In this document: positions 25,356-36,000 of the stretch, in pieces | Numbering within the stretch: position 1 is the stretch's first letter | Layout of the letters: every line of letters begins with the position of its first letter | Notes under the pieces: generated by a model | The model's database searches: none | What the model was told of the DNA's origin: nothing | What the model saw: only the letters and a program-made list of their open reading frames with translations | Origin: Anaerolineae bacterium | GTDB taxonomy: Bacteria; Chloroflexota; Anaerolineae; UBA4142; SHND01 | Length of the DNA: 64,000 nucleotides | Reading direction: 5' to 3' | Assembly: GCA_020851635.1 (NCBI GenBank) | Contig: JADZCJ010000063.1 | Span: 56,071 to 120,070, forward strand | Made by a program: the position numbers and the translations under genes

Positions 25356-25653
25356 ATTGAACTACCGCAAGAATATCTTTTTCAGAAAGGATCAAAACTT
25401 TTTTGTCACCGATTTTGATTTCGGTGCCGCTGTATTTTGCAAAGATGACCTTGTCATTCACTGCAACTTCCATCGCGAGCCGTTTCTTGCCCTCATCGTC
25501 CCAGCGACCGGGTCCGACGGCGAGGATTTTGCCTTCTTGGGGCTTTTCCTTTGCTGTTTCCGGCAGCAAGAGACCGCTCGCGGTGGTCTCGTCGCGGTCA
25601 ATCGGTTCCACGATGACGCGATCGGCAAGGGGGCGCAGGTTTTGGTCTGCCAT
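25354..25653 (-). CDS. groES: Co-chaperonin GroES
   Basis: A 99-residue lid subunit for GroEL. It starts LRPLADRVIVEPIDRDETTASGLLLPE, contains the mobile-loop region and ends with the beta-barrel VIFAKYSGTEIKIGDKKVLILSEKDILAVV pattern, here noted by its conserved YSGTEIKI. ATG 25653 has AAGGAGC upstream. First gene of the groES-groEL operon. Confidence 0.97.
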
Positions 25654-25784
25654 AATGTAATTGCTCCTTGGAGTTTATTGATTTCAAACGCCTGTTTTTG
25701 ACGCGCAGGGGAATCCAATTATCACTCTACTGTCAAAAACAGGTTTTTGAATGGAAATTCAGTTGCAAATACCACAGAAAGAGG

Positions 25785-25811
25785 TTAGCACTCGACGGCT
25801 CAGAGTGCTAA
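25785..25811 (-). promoter_or_regulatory. CIRCE operator (HrcA binding site)
   Basis: TTAGCACTC (25785-25793), a 9-base spacer, and GAGTGCTAA (25803-25811) match the CIRCE consensus perfectly. It lies just downstream of the -10 box of the groES promoter, so HrcA would repress groES-groEL until heat stress. No hrcA gene is in this window. Confidence 0.97.
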
Positions 25812-25819
25812 CCGATTGA

Positions 25820-25847
25820 AATATATCACAGAAACAAGAGTTGTCAA
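25820..25847 (-). promoter_or_regulatory. groES-groEL promoter
   Basis: On the minus strand a consensus TTGACA (25847-25842) is 16 bases from TATATT (25825-25820), immediately upstream of CIRCE. Confidence 0.85.
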
Positions 25848-26153
25848 TACCTTTTTTCAAAAATCTTTTGTTAAAGTTTTGCAAAAGCCGAGACAGCGTG
25901 TGCGTTCCCCCCCGAAACTATTTCCCCCGACAAGCGGTCGAACGTTTGCGGCGCGCACCGAGAGCAAGCTCGACAATGGTGTTCTCATGCTCATGTCAGC
26001 AAACTGTAATCACAAAGGACTATTAACCTATTGAGAAACGATTGTCGCACATCTAGAATTTCGATGCGAATTATGCTATTTTTCCCCTTTTGTACCTTTT
26101 TTCCTCTTTAAATACGCAGCAAAGGGGTGCGTGTTTTGGAGGGCAATCTTGCA

Positions 26154-26189
26154 AGAACCCACTCGCTGGAATCGAGCGCGGTGGGTTCT
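26154..26189 (+). other. Leader hairpin before the first PAS/GAF sensor gene
   Basis: AGAACCCAC (26154-26162) and GTGGGTTCT (26181-26189) form a perfect 9-bp stem, with inner CGCT/AGCG pairing. It ends 19 bases before ATG 26209. The stretch from about 25850 to 26150 holds no gene; apart from the groES promoter it is AT-rich and I see nothing else in it. Confidence 0.5.
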
Positions 26190-26208
26190 GTTGTTCAGCG
26201 GCAGAGAG

Positions 26209-29200
26209 ATGGCAACAATGAACCATGACCGCCAGGGAGAGGACCCGGCACAACCTCAGGCGCTTGCCGAACTATTGGCTTGCCGCGAACGGGCGAACCA
26301 GCTTGAACTGGAAAACCAAGCGCTGCGGGCGGAACTGACTGCCCTTATCGGGACGCAGGACGACAGCCCCGACCCGGACCAGCGCACGTTTCTTTGGGCG
26401 ATCATGGACAATCTGCCCGAGCTGATTTTTTTCAAGGACCGCGAGTCGCGCTTTGTCCTCAGCAATGCCGCCCATCTCAAGGACCTGGACGTTTTGTCCA
26501 TGCAAGAGGTCATTGGCAAGGATGACCGTGACTTTGATTCTCCCGATGTTGCGCGGACTGTTATGCGCGACGAACAGCGCATCATCGAGACCGGCATCCC
26601 CATCCTCAGACAAATCGAGCTCAATCCACACGCCGACGGCACGCCGCGCTATTTTGAAACCAGCAAATTCCCCTGGCGCGACTCGTCCGGCAGCATTGTC
26701 GGCACGTTGAGTGTTGCCCGCGATATCACCGAACGCATCTTGGCAGAAGAAAATCTGAAAAACGAAATCGCCGAGCGAAAACGCGCCGAAGGATTCCTTG
26801 ATGCGATCGTTGACAATCTCCCCACCATGCTCTTTGTCAAAGACGCAGAGGAATTGCGGATCACGCGCTGGAACAAGGCGGCGGAGCAGATTACGGGTCT
26901 CTCCACCGCGACCGCGCTGGGCAAAACAGACTATGACTTTTTTCCCCGCGAGCAAGCAGACTTTTTTGTTGCCAAAGACCGCGAGACGATACGGGGTGGG
27001 CACTTGCTCGAAATCGCCAAAGAACCACTCGAATCGGCGGGACATGGACTGCGGTATCTACGCACGAAAAAGATCCCGATCCTCGACGAAAATGCCAAGC
27101 CCGCCTACTTGTTAGGCATCTCGGAGGATATTACGGATGCGGTGCTCGGCGAACAGCGCCTGCAAGAAACCGAGGCGCAATATCGTGATCTCTTTGAGAA
27201 TGCCAGCGACTTGATCCAAAGCGTGAGCGCCGATGGCAGATACGAATACGTCAACCGCCGATGGCTTGAAACGCTGGGTTATAGCGAGTCCGAGCTGGCG
27301 CACCTAAATTTTCTACAGCTCATTCACCCCGACGAGCGCGAGCACTGTCTCGAATTATTTGGCAGAATTCTGGCAGGGCAAGAACTGCCGGACATCCGGA
27401 CTGCGTTTCTCGCCAGCGATGGGCGCAAGGTGTATGTCGAAGGCAGTTCCACCCCGCGGATCGTAGACGGCAAGGTGGTCTCTACGCGCGGAATCTTTCA
27501 CGATGTCACCACGCGGCGCGCTGCCCAGGAACAGGCGGCGTTGCAGAATGCGATACTGGCAGCGCAGTCTCAAGCGTCGCCGGATGGAATCCTGGTTGTG
27601 GGCAAGGATGACCGCCTCTTGTCCTACAATCAGCGCTTTGTAGAAATGTGGAACATGCCGCCCGATGCGCTCGCGACGGGCAATGTTGAGGTTTTGCGTC
27701 AGGCGGTGCAGGACAATTTGCGCGACACAGAAATATGGCGGCGCATGACAGACCAGGTTTATACGCGCACCGATGCGAGCTCGCGAGACGAAATCGAATT
27801 CAAGGACGGGCGTTATTTCGAGCGATACAGCACTCCGATCAAAAACGAGCAGGATGAGTATCTGGGGCGTGTATGGTACTTTCACGACATTACTGTCAAT
27901 CGTCACGCCGAGCAAGCGACCCAAAGACAAAACGCCTATTTGCAGGCGCTGAACGAAACTTCGGTGGGGTTGATGCAACGGCTGGATGTAAATTCACTGC
28001 TGCAGGATATCGTGGCGCGCGCCGGCGCGTTGGTGGGCACAGAACATGGATACGTGTTCTTGAATGACCCTGATTCGGACGAGATGGAGCTGCGTGTGGG
28101 CGTTGGGGCGTACGAAGGGTTTGTCGGTCGCCGCACGCGGCGCGGGGTGGGGTTGGCGGGGCAGGTGTGGGAGCAAAATGCGCCTGTGGTGGTGGATGAT
28201 TATCGCAATTGGAGCGGGCGGTTGACGGATGCCAGCCGCGACATTTTGCGCGCGGTCGCGGGCGTGCCCCTGCGGTCGGATGCCAACGTGGTCGGCATCA
28301 TCGGTTTGGCGTATCTTGACGAGTTTCGCAAGTTTGACGACGCCGAGATTCAGGTCTTGCAGCGGTTTGCCCAACTGGCGACGATTGCGCTGGATAATGC
28401 GCGGCTGTACGAGAGGGCACAAACGGAATTGAGCGAGCGCGCGCGCGCCGAGACAGCTCTGGCAGAGCAGCTGCGCGATACCGAATTGGTGAGTCGTGTC
28501 ACGGCGCATGCCGTCAGTTTGGATAGTGACAAGGCGTTGGTCGAAATCTGTCGCGAAATGGTAGAGTTTTTTGGACTTGGACAGGCGGGGATCGCTCTGT
28601 TCACAGAGGACCGGCGGCATTTGCGCGTCGTCGCGGACTATTCGCCCGTATCCATGTCCGGCGCTGCCGGGCTGGTCATTCCGGTTCAGGGCAATCCATC
28701 TGCCGAGATTGTGTTGGAGACGCGGCGCGCCGTCGCATTTCAAGATGCGGCAAACGACCCGCGACTGGCTGCCATTCACGAGTTGATGCGCGCACGCGGC
28801 GTCGCCTCAATCTTGATTGCGCCCCTGTTTGTGCGTGACGAAATTATCGGGACGCTCGGGATTGATTTCTATACCCCGCATACTTTTACAGAGCGCGACC
28901 TTGCGCTGGTAGAGCGCGTGGCGCTCGCAATCTCGACCGCATTGGAGAATGCGCGGCTATACCTGGCGGCACAGCAGGAATTGGCGGAACGCGCTCGCGC
29001 CGAGCAGCAATTGCGGCAGCGCAATCAGGAACTTGAGGTCCTTGGCCGCGTTTCCGCCGTCATGACCACTGACATTGACACAGAGACGGCGCTCGAAACG
29101 CTGGCGCGCGAACTCGTCACGACGTTCAAGGCGCGCAATTGTGGGATCGCTCTGTTAAACCCCGCCAGGACTGAACTCGTCGTCGTCGCCGACGCGTTGG

Positions 29201-29778
29201 CAGAAGAGCACGAGGAACATGCCGTCGGGATTGTGATTCCGATGAAAGGCAATCTCTCATCACAGTATGTGGTCGAGAACCGTCGCTCTCTTGTAATTGT
29301 TGATGCCCAAACGGACCCGATGACGGCGCCCATCCATGAGCGCATGCGACAGCGCAACACCAAGTGTCTCGCCATCATACCCCTGCTGTCAGGGGGCGAT
29401 GTGATTGGCACCATTGGTCTCGATACCACCGACCCGGCGCATATTTTTAACGATGAAGAGATACGTCTTGCCGAGACGATGGCAAACCAGATGGCGAACG
29501 CCATTGAAAAGCAGCGCTTGTTCGACCAGACCAAAAAGCGCGCCTACCGCGAACAGTTGACTCGCGAAATCGGCGCCAACATGACGCGTTCGCTCGATAT
29601 GGAGACGATTCTGCAAAGTATGGCGCGCGACCTGAGCCGGGCGCTCGGCGCGTCACATGCGGTCGTGCGGATGGGCACGTCTGTCAACGCGGCGGAACGC
29701 GCCCGGTCGGACAAACAAGCTGTTGGCAAACCCAACGGGGCTTTTTCTAGCGGAGAAAACGGAGAGCGCGATGGATAG
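26209..29778 (+). CDS. Giant PAS/GAF sensor protein without output domain
   Basis: A 1189-residue cytoplasmic protein. After a short coiled coil come four PAS domains (about 60-180, 195-315, 325-440, 450-570) and three GAF domains (about 575-735, 760-915, 940-1100). It ends in the first half of another GAF (ETILQSMARDLSRALGASHA). No HisKA, HATPase, GGDEF or other output domain follows. I chose ATG 26209; a GTG at 26131 would put a leader hairpin inside the gene. Its last 8 bases overlap the next gene's start (ATGGATAG). It may act as a signal-collecting subunit for the kinases encoded downstream. Confidence 0.85.
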   Translation: MATMNHDRQGEDPAQPQALAELLACRERANQLELENQALRAELTALIGTQDDSPDPDQRTFLWAIMDNLPELIFFKDRESRFVLSNAAHLKDLDVLSMQEVIGKDDRDFDSPDVARTVMRDEQRIIETGIPILRQIELNPHADGTPRYFETSKFPWRDSSGSIVGTLSVARDITERILAEENLKNEIAERKRAEGFLDAIVDNLPTMLFVKDAEELRITRWNKAAEQITGLSTATALGKTDYDFFPREQADFFVAKDRETIRGGHLLEIAKEPLESAGHGLRYLRTKKIPILDENAKPAYLLGISEDITDAVLGEQRLQETEAQYRDLFENASDLIQSVSADGRYEYVNRRWLETLGYSESELAHLNFLQLIHPDEREHCLELFGRILAGQELPDIRTAFLASDGRKVYVEGSSTPRIVDGKVVSTRGIFHDVTTRRAAQEQAALQNAILAAQSQASPDGILVVGKDDRLLSYNQRFVEMWNMPPDALATGNVEVLRQAVQDNLRDTEIWRRMTDQVYTRTDASSRDEIEFKDGRYFERYSTPIKNEQDEYLGRVWYFHDITVNRHAEQATQRQNAYLQALNETSVGLMQRLDVNSLLQDIVARAGALVGTEHGYVFLNDPDSDEMELRVGVGAYEGFVGRRTRRGVGLAGQVWEQNAPVVVDDYRNWSGRLTDASRDILRAVAGVPLRSDANVVGIIGLAYLDEFRKFDDAEIQVLQRFAQLATIALDNARLYERAQTELSERARAETALAEQLRDTELVSRVTAHAVSLDSDKALVEICREMVEFFGLGQAGIALFTEDRRHLRVVADYSPVSMSGAAGLVIPVQGNPSAEIVLETRRAVAFQDAANDPRLAAIHELMRARGVASILIAPLFVRDEIIGTLGIDFYTPHTFTERDLALVERVALAISTALENARLYLAAQQELAERARAEQQLRQRNQELEVLGRVSAVMTTDIDTETALETLARELVTTFKARNCGIALLNPARTELVVVADALAEEHEEHAVGIVIPMKGNLSSQYVVENRRSLVIVDAQTDPMTAPIHERMRQRNTKCLAIIPLLSGGDVIGTIGLDTTDPAHIFNDEEIRLAETMANQMANAIEKQRLFDQTKKRAYREQLTREIGANMTRSLDMETILQSMARDLSRALGASHAVVRMGTSVNAAERARSDKQAVGKPNGAFSSGENGERDG

Positions 29779-32700
29779 GACGTTGCACAGCCCCGCGATC
29801 CGGGAACAGGACCTGTCTGCCGTCTTGGTCCGCCGCAACCGTCAGCTCGAGGTCGCGGCACAGTTGGCGCGCCTGTCCGCCTCTGGCGGCGATTTGAATC
29901 ACCTGCTCGCGGACGCGGCTCGCCTGTTGCGCGAGCGTCTGGACCTGTCTTTTGTCGGGTTCTATTTGATTGACGATCTCGGGCGGTATCTGGTCTTGCG
30001 CGCAGGCGCGGGCGAACTCGGACAATCGCTCTTGCAGCAGGGCTATCAAATTGATTCGAGTGACGAATCCGCCTTGTCTCTTGCCCTGCGGGCGCAAGAA
30101 CCTGTCTTTGTGCAGCATGGGATCAGCGCCGCCCAACCCTATGCCCGAACGCTGCTTCCGGTGACGCCGGGCGCCGCCGTCATCCCCCTCAAGACGCGCC
30201 GCGGCGTCCTCGGCGTTTGGACTGCCCATACCGATCATCCCGACTTGCCAACGCGAGCGGATGCAGAGGCATTGTTGCTCATTGGCGATAATCTCGCGAT
30301 CGCCATCGAGAACGCCGAATTGTCTGCGCGTGCCAACTCGAATGCCGACGCGACGGACCCCAAGCAGCACGGGTTACCGAGCTCTGTTCAGGAGAGTCGC
30401 ACAGCCCCCGCTCACCTTGTCTATTCCAAACAGACGGACTCGTTTGCTGATGACACGACAGACGAGACACAAGCGGCGGCGCTTGCCTCGGATGCAGCCA
30501 ACACGAGCGCGCTGAGCGTTCCGATCACTCTGCGCGGGCAGGTCATTGGCGCCGTGGACCTGTTTGATGTGACCCAACCGCGGAACTGGGATGATAACGA
30601 CAAGGCGCTGGCATCGAGTGTGGTCGAACAATTGGCGCTTGCGGTCGAAAACGCGCGGTTGTTTCAACAGGCAGAGCAGCGCGCGCGTGAAACCCAGATC
30701 ATTAACGAAATGGCGAGCGCTATTTCCGGCGAATTGGATGCGCGTCGCGTCTATGAAACAGTCTACAAATATCTGCCGCGCTTGATGCCGACTGATGCAT
30801 TCCTGGTATGGCTTTATGACGACCAGACTCGGACTGTGACGCGTCCCGCGCTCTATGATCTGGGCGAGTATTATCCGGATGATGAGGGTCCGCGCGCTCC
30901 GGCAGGTACCGTCGCGCGCGTGGTGGATTCACGCGCACCGGTTGCAATCAACAACACGCGCGCGGCGTGGGAGCTCGAACGGGAACAAGCGCATTTGATC
31001 ATCGGCTCCAGCGAGCCGTCTGCCTCGCGCCTGTATGTCCCTCTGCGCGTTGGCAGTCGCCTGCGCGGGATCATGTCGGTGCAGACATACGAGTTTGACG
31101 CGTATGGGTCACCACAGGTGGCGCTGCTTGTCAGCGTCGCCAATACGGTTGCAACCGCGCTGGAAAACGCGCAGCTGTTTGCCGAAACCAACAACCTGTT
31201 CAATCAGGCACAGCAGGCGCTTGCCGAAACGCGTCTCTTGTACAGCACGAGCGGTCAATTGAACCAGGTCACCTCGCTCGAAGAATTGGTGCGCATCGCG
31301 GCGCAGCCCGCCTTTGCCCAGGGAGCGGGTTCGGCGCAGCTCTTGCTCATCGAATACCAGGGGCAGAATACCCCCGTCGCGGCAAATGTGATTGTCAGTC
31401 TGGTTTCCCCCGGCGTGCCGGCTCCGCTCTCGCAGTTTACGCATTTCCCGATTGACCAATATGCTCTTGGTCAAACCATGCTCGCAAACCCGCGCGAGTT
31501 GGTGATCATCGAAGATGTTGCCGTCAGCCCTCTGGATCAAGCCACGCGTCACGTTCTGCTCAGTTCGCGCGACCACGCGATCGTGCTCATGCCGTTGACG
31601 GTGGAACAGCGCGTTTTGGGCGCGATTGCCATCGGTTGGGCGACTCCGCATCATTTCACCGACCAGGAACGCCGCATCTATCAATCGCTTGCGGGACAGC
31701 TGGCGCTGGTCTTGAACAACCGCCTCTTGTTTGAACAAACCGAGCAGGCGCTCGCCGAAACCCAGACTCTGTATGAAATCAGCGCGCGACTCAACGCGGC
31801 AAACAACCTGCAAGAGTCTCTCGAGGCGGCGGCGGGACCCGCGATTGTGCAAGGCGCTTTGTCGGCTTCACTCTTGCACGTCATTGTTCAGACGGATGGG
31901 ACCGTGCAAGAGCTGGAGACGGCAGTAATTTGGCCCCGCAGCGCGAACCGCGGGTTCCCCATCGGTTCGCGCTTGAGCAGGGAAAATATCGCGGGCGCGG
32001 CGACGTGGCTCGACCGGGCGACGGACCCGCTGCTGGTGGAGAATATCAATGGCGACGAACGCGTCAGCCCCGCGGCGCGCGCCAACTATGCGCGAAACGC
32101 CATCCAGTCCACCGCGTTACTGCCGCTCAGAATCGGCGAGCGTTGGGTCGGGCTGCTCACTTTTGACTGGCAAGAGCCGCACAGTTTTACGCCGCGCGAT
32201 TTGCGCTTGTTTCGCTCCATCATGGCGCAGGCGGCAACCGTCTTGGACAATCGGCGCGCCGAAGAGGCGATTCGCCAGCAAAACACCTATCTCACGGCAT
32301 TACACGACACGACGCTCGGTTTGATGCGCCGCTTGAACCTCGAAGAACTTTTGCAAAACATCATTACGCGCGCCGGAGAACTGGTTGGCACGGAACACGG
32401 CTATGTGCATCTGATCGAACCCAACGGGGTCGAACTGCGAATGCGCGTCGGCGTCGGCGTTTATCATGATTTTATCGGGACTGTGGTGAAACCCGGGCAG
32501 GGCTTGGCGGGCACCGTCTGGAGCAGTCAAGAAGCGATTGTTGTGGACGACTATCGCAAATGGCCCGGACGCTTGCCCATGGTTGACCGCGATGTGCTTC
32601 GCGCGGTGGCGGGTGTGCCGCTCAAGTCCGGGGGCAGCACCGTCGGCGTGTTGGGTCTGGCATCGCTGCAAGACGAAAGGCGATTTGGCGCGGCACAAAT

Positions 32701-32998
32701 CGAGGCGTTGCACCGCTTTGCCGAATTGGCTGCCGTCGCGCTCGACAACGCCCAATTGTATGACGCGACCCGGCAAGCGCTTGAACAGACACAGCGTGTG
32801 GCGCAACGCGAAAAAGCCAGCGCTGAAATTGCGGACAAGCTCTATGCCGCGCCTGACGTGCAATCTGTTTTGCGGACCGCTGCCCGGGAACTGCGCCAAA
32901 GCACCGGCAGTCGTCGCGCGATTGTGCGGCTCAAGCTGGGACAGGACGGCGCTGTCTCGCAGGATAATGGCAAACACGAACCCGGCGGGAGCCATTGA
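29771..32998 (+). CDS. Giant multi-GAF sensor protein without output domain
   Basis: A 1075-residue soluble protein made almost only of GAF domains: about 27-183, a C-terminal half domain at 185-300, then 307-473, 487-653, 664-830 and 837-997, each ended by an ENARLF-type linker helix. It closes, like the preceding protein, in a truncated GAF start (SVLRTAARELRQSTGSRRAI). No catalytic or DNA-binding domain is seen. The GAF at 837-997 carries the VVDDYRKW signature shared with three neighbours. GGAGAGCG precedes ATG 29771. The next gene starts 15 bases after its stop. Confidence 0.85.
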   Translation: MDRTLHSPAIREQDLSAVLVRRNRQLEVAAQLARLSASGGDLNHLLADAARLLRERLDLSFVGFYLIDDLGRYLVLRAGAGELGQSLLQQGYQIDSSDESALSLALRAQEPVFVQHGISAAQPYARTLLPVTPGAAVIPLKTRRGVLGVWTAHTDHPDLPTRADAEALLLIGDNLAIAIENAELSARANSNADATDPKQHGLPSSVQESRTAPAHLVYSKQTDSFADDTTDETQAAALASDAANTSALSVPITLRGQVIGAVDLFDVTQPRNWDDNDKALASSVVEQLALAVENARLFQQAEQRARETQIINEMASAISGELDARRVYETVYKYLPRLMPTDAFLVWLYDDQTRTVTRPALYDLGEYYPDDEGPRAPAGTVARVVDSRAPVAINNTRAAWELEREQAHLIIGSSEPSASRLYVPLRVGSRLRGIMSVQTYEFDAYGSPQVALLVSVANTVATALENAQLFAETNNLFNQAQQALAETRLLYSTSGQLNQVTSLEELVRIAAQPAFAQGAGSAQLLLIEYQGQNTPVAANVIVSLVSPGVPAPLSQFTHFPIDQYALGQTMLANPRELVIIEDVAVSPLDQATRHVLLSSRDHAIVLMPLTVEQRVLGAIAIGWATPHHFTDQERRIYQSLAGQLALVLNNRLLFEQTEQALAETQTLYEISARLNAANNLQESLEAAAGPAIVQGALSASLLHVIVQTDGTVQELETAVIWPRSANRGFPIGSRLSRENIAGAATWLDRATDPLLVENINGDERVSPAARANYARNAIQSTALLPLRIGERWVGLLTFDWQEPHSFTPRDLRLFRSIMAQAATVLDNRRAEEAIRQQNTYLTALHDTTLGLMRRLNLEELLQNIITRAGELVGTEHGYVHLIEPNGVELRMRVGVGVYHDFIGTVVKPGQGLAGTVWSSQEAIVVDDYRKWPGRLPMVDRDVLRAVAGVPLKSGGSTVGVLGLASLQDERRFGAAQIEALHRFAELAAVALDNAQLYDATRQALEQTQRVAQREKASAEIADKLYAAPDVQSVLRTAARELRQSTGSRRAIVRLKLGQDGAVSQDNGKHEPGGSH

Positions 32999-33013
32999 CC
33001 CCGGAGAAACACG

Positions 33014-36000
33014 ATGACCTCTCGCACAACCCCAACAGAACCGACATCCGACCAAAGGCGCAACGCCATCATTGCGTGCGTCATTGGAATGATCGCCATC
33101 GGGAGCACTATCCCCAGCGCCGCAGAACCCTTTGCGCGCGACAATTCTTGGGTAGTCTATGCCAATCTCCTCAGCGGCGTCGTGCCGACGTTTGCATGGC
33201 TCGCCGGGTTGATCCTTGTCTTGAGAAATCGTTTGGAACTGGGCATTCAAATTGGCTTGATCCCAAGTCTGATTGCCATTCCTGTCACCTCGTACTGGAT
33301 GGAAGGTGTCGGGCTCGCGAATGCGATTGCCGTAGGGGTCGGCGCGACGATCATTGCCGGAGTGTGTCTGCGCCCCACGCTCGCGCGCTTGTATATGGGC
33401 GCCGGCATTGGCGCGGCGATTGCATCCTTGCTCATTGACGCCATGGCCCCGCGTCCGCGTCTCATCCCCGAGCAGGGCGCGCTCTTGATTTTTACAGTAA
33501 CCTTTGTCGCGGTCATTGCGCTCGTCATGTTTTTGTTCTTGCAGTTCCCTCGCTACACTCTCCGCACCAAATTGATTATTGTGTTTGTCGGTCTGGCGCT
33601 GGTCTCGACGATCGCAGTCACCCTTGTTGCCACCAATGCCATTCGCAACAATTTGATCGAACAGGCGGCGCGCGATTTGCGCACCCGCGCCCAGGCGGCA
33701 GCGTTGTCCATCGGTCTCACCGTGGAACGCAACGTTGACCGGTTGACGACCATGTCGCTGGACAAGCGTGTCCAGAATGATGTTTCACTCATCAGCGACA
33801 GCTATCCGGCAGACCCGGGCGACCGCGCCCAATTGATCGCCAACAACTCGGCGCGCTGGGCAAGCGCCGACCCGGGCGATACGGTGATTCGCAATGCATT
33901 GAACGGCGAATTGCCCAATAGTTTGAGTCAATTCGGAGACGTGTTTCTGGGCAATCAAGAACTTTTTATGACCGACAGCACGGGCTCTGTGATTGCCGCG
34001 CGCGATTGGCAGCCAACTTATAATTTCGGGCAGGAAACGTGGTGGAAAATCGCATACAACGAGGGGCGCGGCGCGGTCTATGTGGGACAACCCGAATTTA
34101 ATCCGATGATCAACGAGTACGGCATCCGCATTGCCGTGCCCATCCATTCCGAGGGACGCCGTCGGGTGGTCGGCGTGATCCACAGCATCTTTACGCTTGG
34201 CGCTTTGCAGCGCGCTTTGCTCCTCAACCGCTTTGGCAGCAGCGGCAAGATGGATCTGTTGTTCCCACAAGGACAGATTCTGACATCAGAAGGCACATTC
34301 CGCGCCCTCCAGCCCGCGGAATTTGAGGAAATCAAATCAGGGATTGATCGCATGCTCGCGACCCTGAATTATCGCGGCACACCACTGCTTTCGAGCCAGG
34401 GCGTGGTCGGCGTCGCGGGTGAACATCCTGCTCCCTATATCCGGTCCAGCGTATGGCGCACTATCGCGACGGTTGAATCGAATGAGTTGTTGGGCGCGGT
34501 CCAGTCGGCGACTCAGGCGGCGTTGGTTGTCGGCATGGTGACGATTGGTGTCGCGATTTTGCTCGCCTTGCTCCTCGCGCAATTCTTGACTCGTCCCATC
34601 CGCCATCTCACCGTCGTCGCCGAACAGGTGCAGGGCGGCGACCTCTCGGCTCGTGCCCCGGTCGAATCTTCGGACGAAATCGGCATGTTGGCGCAAGCGT
34701 TCAACAGCATGACGGCGCGGCTCCAGGACACGCTGACGGGTCTGGAGCGACGCGTAAACGAGCGCACCCGGGAGCTCTCCACTGCCAACCTCGCGCTGCA
34801 ATCCAACGCCGCGTATCTGTCTGCCCTCAGCGACACTTCGACCGGTCTGTTTCAACGTCTCGAACTCAATCAAGTGCTCCAGGCGATTGTTGAACGCGCC
34901 GGCGCGTTGATTGGCACGCCTGACGGCTTTGTCTTTTTTGCAGAACCGGGCGAAAACGAAATCGAAATGCGCGTCGGCTCGGGTTTGTATGACGATTTGA
35001 TTGGGACGCGCGCTCAGCAGGGGGTCGGCGTTGCAGGCACGGTGTGGCAGACCGGGGCGCCGATGGTGGTTGAGGATTACCAGAAATGGGAGGGTCGCCT
35101 GCCCGGTTCCCGCCGCGACGCGCTCCATGCGATCGCGGCAGTGCCTCTGACGCGCGGCGCGGCGGCAGAAGGAAACGATAAAGCGGCACAAGAGACGGTC
35201 GGCGTCATCGGTCTCGCCTTTACCGACCCGGCGCGCAAATTCGGCAAGACCGAGGTCGAGGTGCTGCAGCGTTTTGCCCAACTCGCCTCGATTGCGCTCG
35301 ACAACGCACAACTCTATGCCAGCTCCGAGAATCGCGTCGAGGAGCTCGGTGCGCTCAATACCATCAGTCAAATGGTCATTCAGACCGACACGCTGGCAAG
35401 CACCGTCGTCGGAGTGGGCGAAGAAGTGCGCCGCATCTTTGATGCCGACTTTGGCTATTTTGCGCTGCTCAGCGCCGACGGAACGCACCTTGAATTTCCG
35501 TACGCGGTGGATGATGGAAAACGCGTCAACTTGCCTCCGCTTCCTGTGGGTGAGGGACTCACCTGGCAGGTGATTTCGACAGGCGAGTCCCTCTTGCTGT
35601 CACACGCCTCCGAAACGGACTATGCGCGTCTCGGCGCGCTGGATTCGGGGGATGGCGAGTCACCCCATTCGCTCTTGGCGGTCCCGATTCGCGCGCGCGA
35701 CCGGGTCATCGGCGCACTTTCGGTCCAGCGCGTCGAACAAGATCGCCCGTTCAGCGACAATGATCGCGCGCTGCTGACCACGATTGCAGCAAACATCGGC
35801 GTCAGTTTAGAAAACGCGCGGCTGGCGGAGGCAACCCAACGCCAATTGGCGGAATTGTCCGCCCTGTATCGCATTGTGACGACCCTGAACTCTACCCAAG
35901 AGATCAAGACCCGCTTACGCACGGTGGGTTTGGACCTGGCGCAAATCTTTAATGTCTCTAGCGTCTATATTGCCCTGCACGATGCCGCGCACAACATGGT

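Noticed and set aside
26131..26208. GTG start at 26131 giving a longer first PAS/GAF protein
   Set aside because: The added residues look unlike a protein start, cover a leader hairpin and have no ribosome site; ATG 26209 is more likely.
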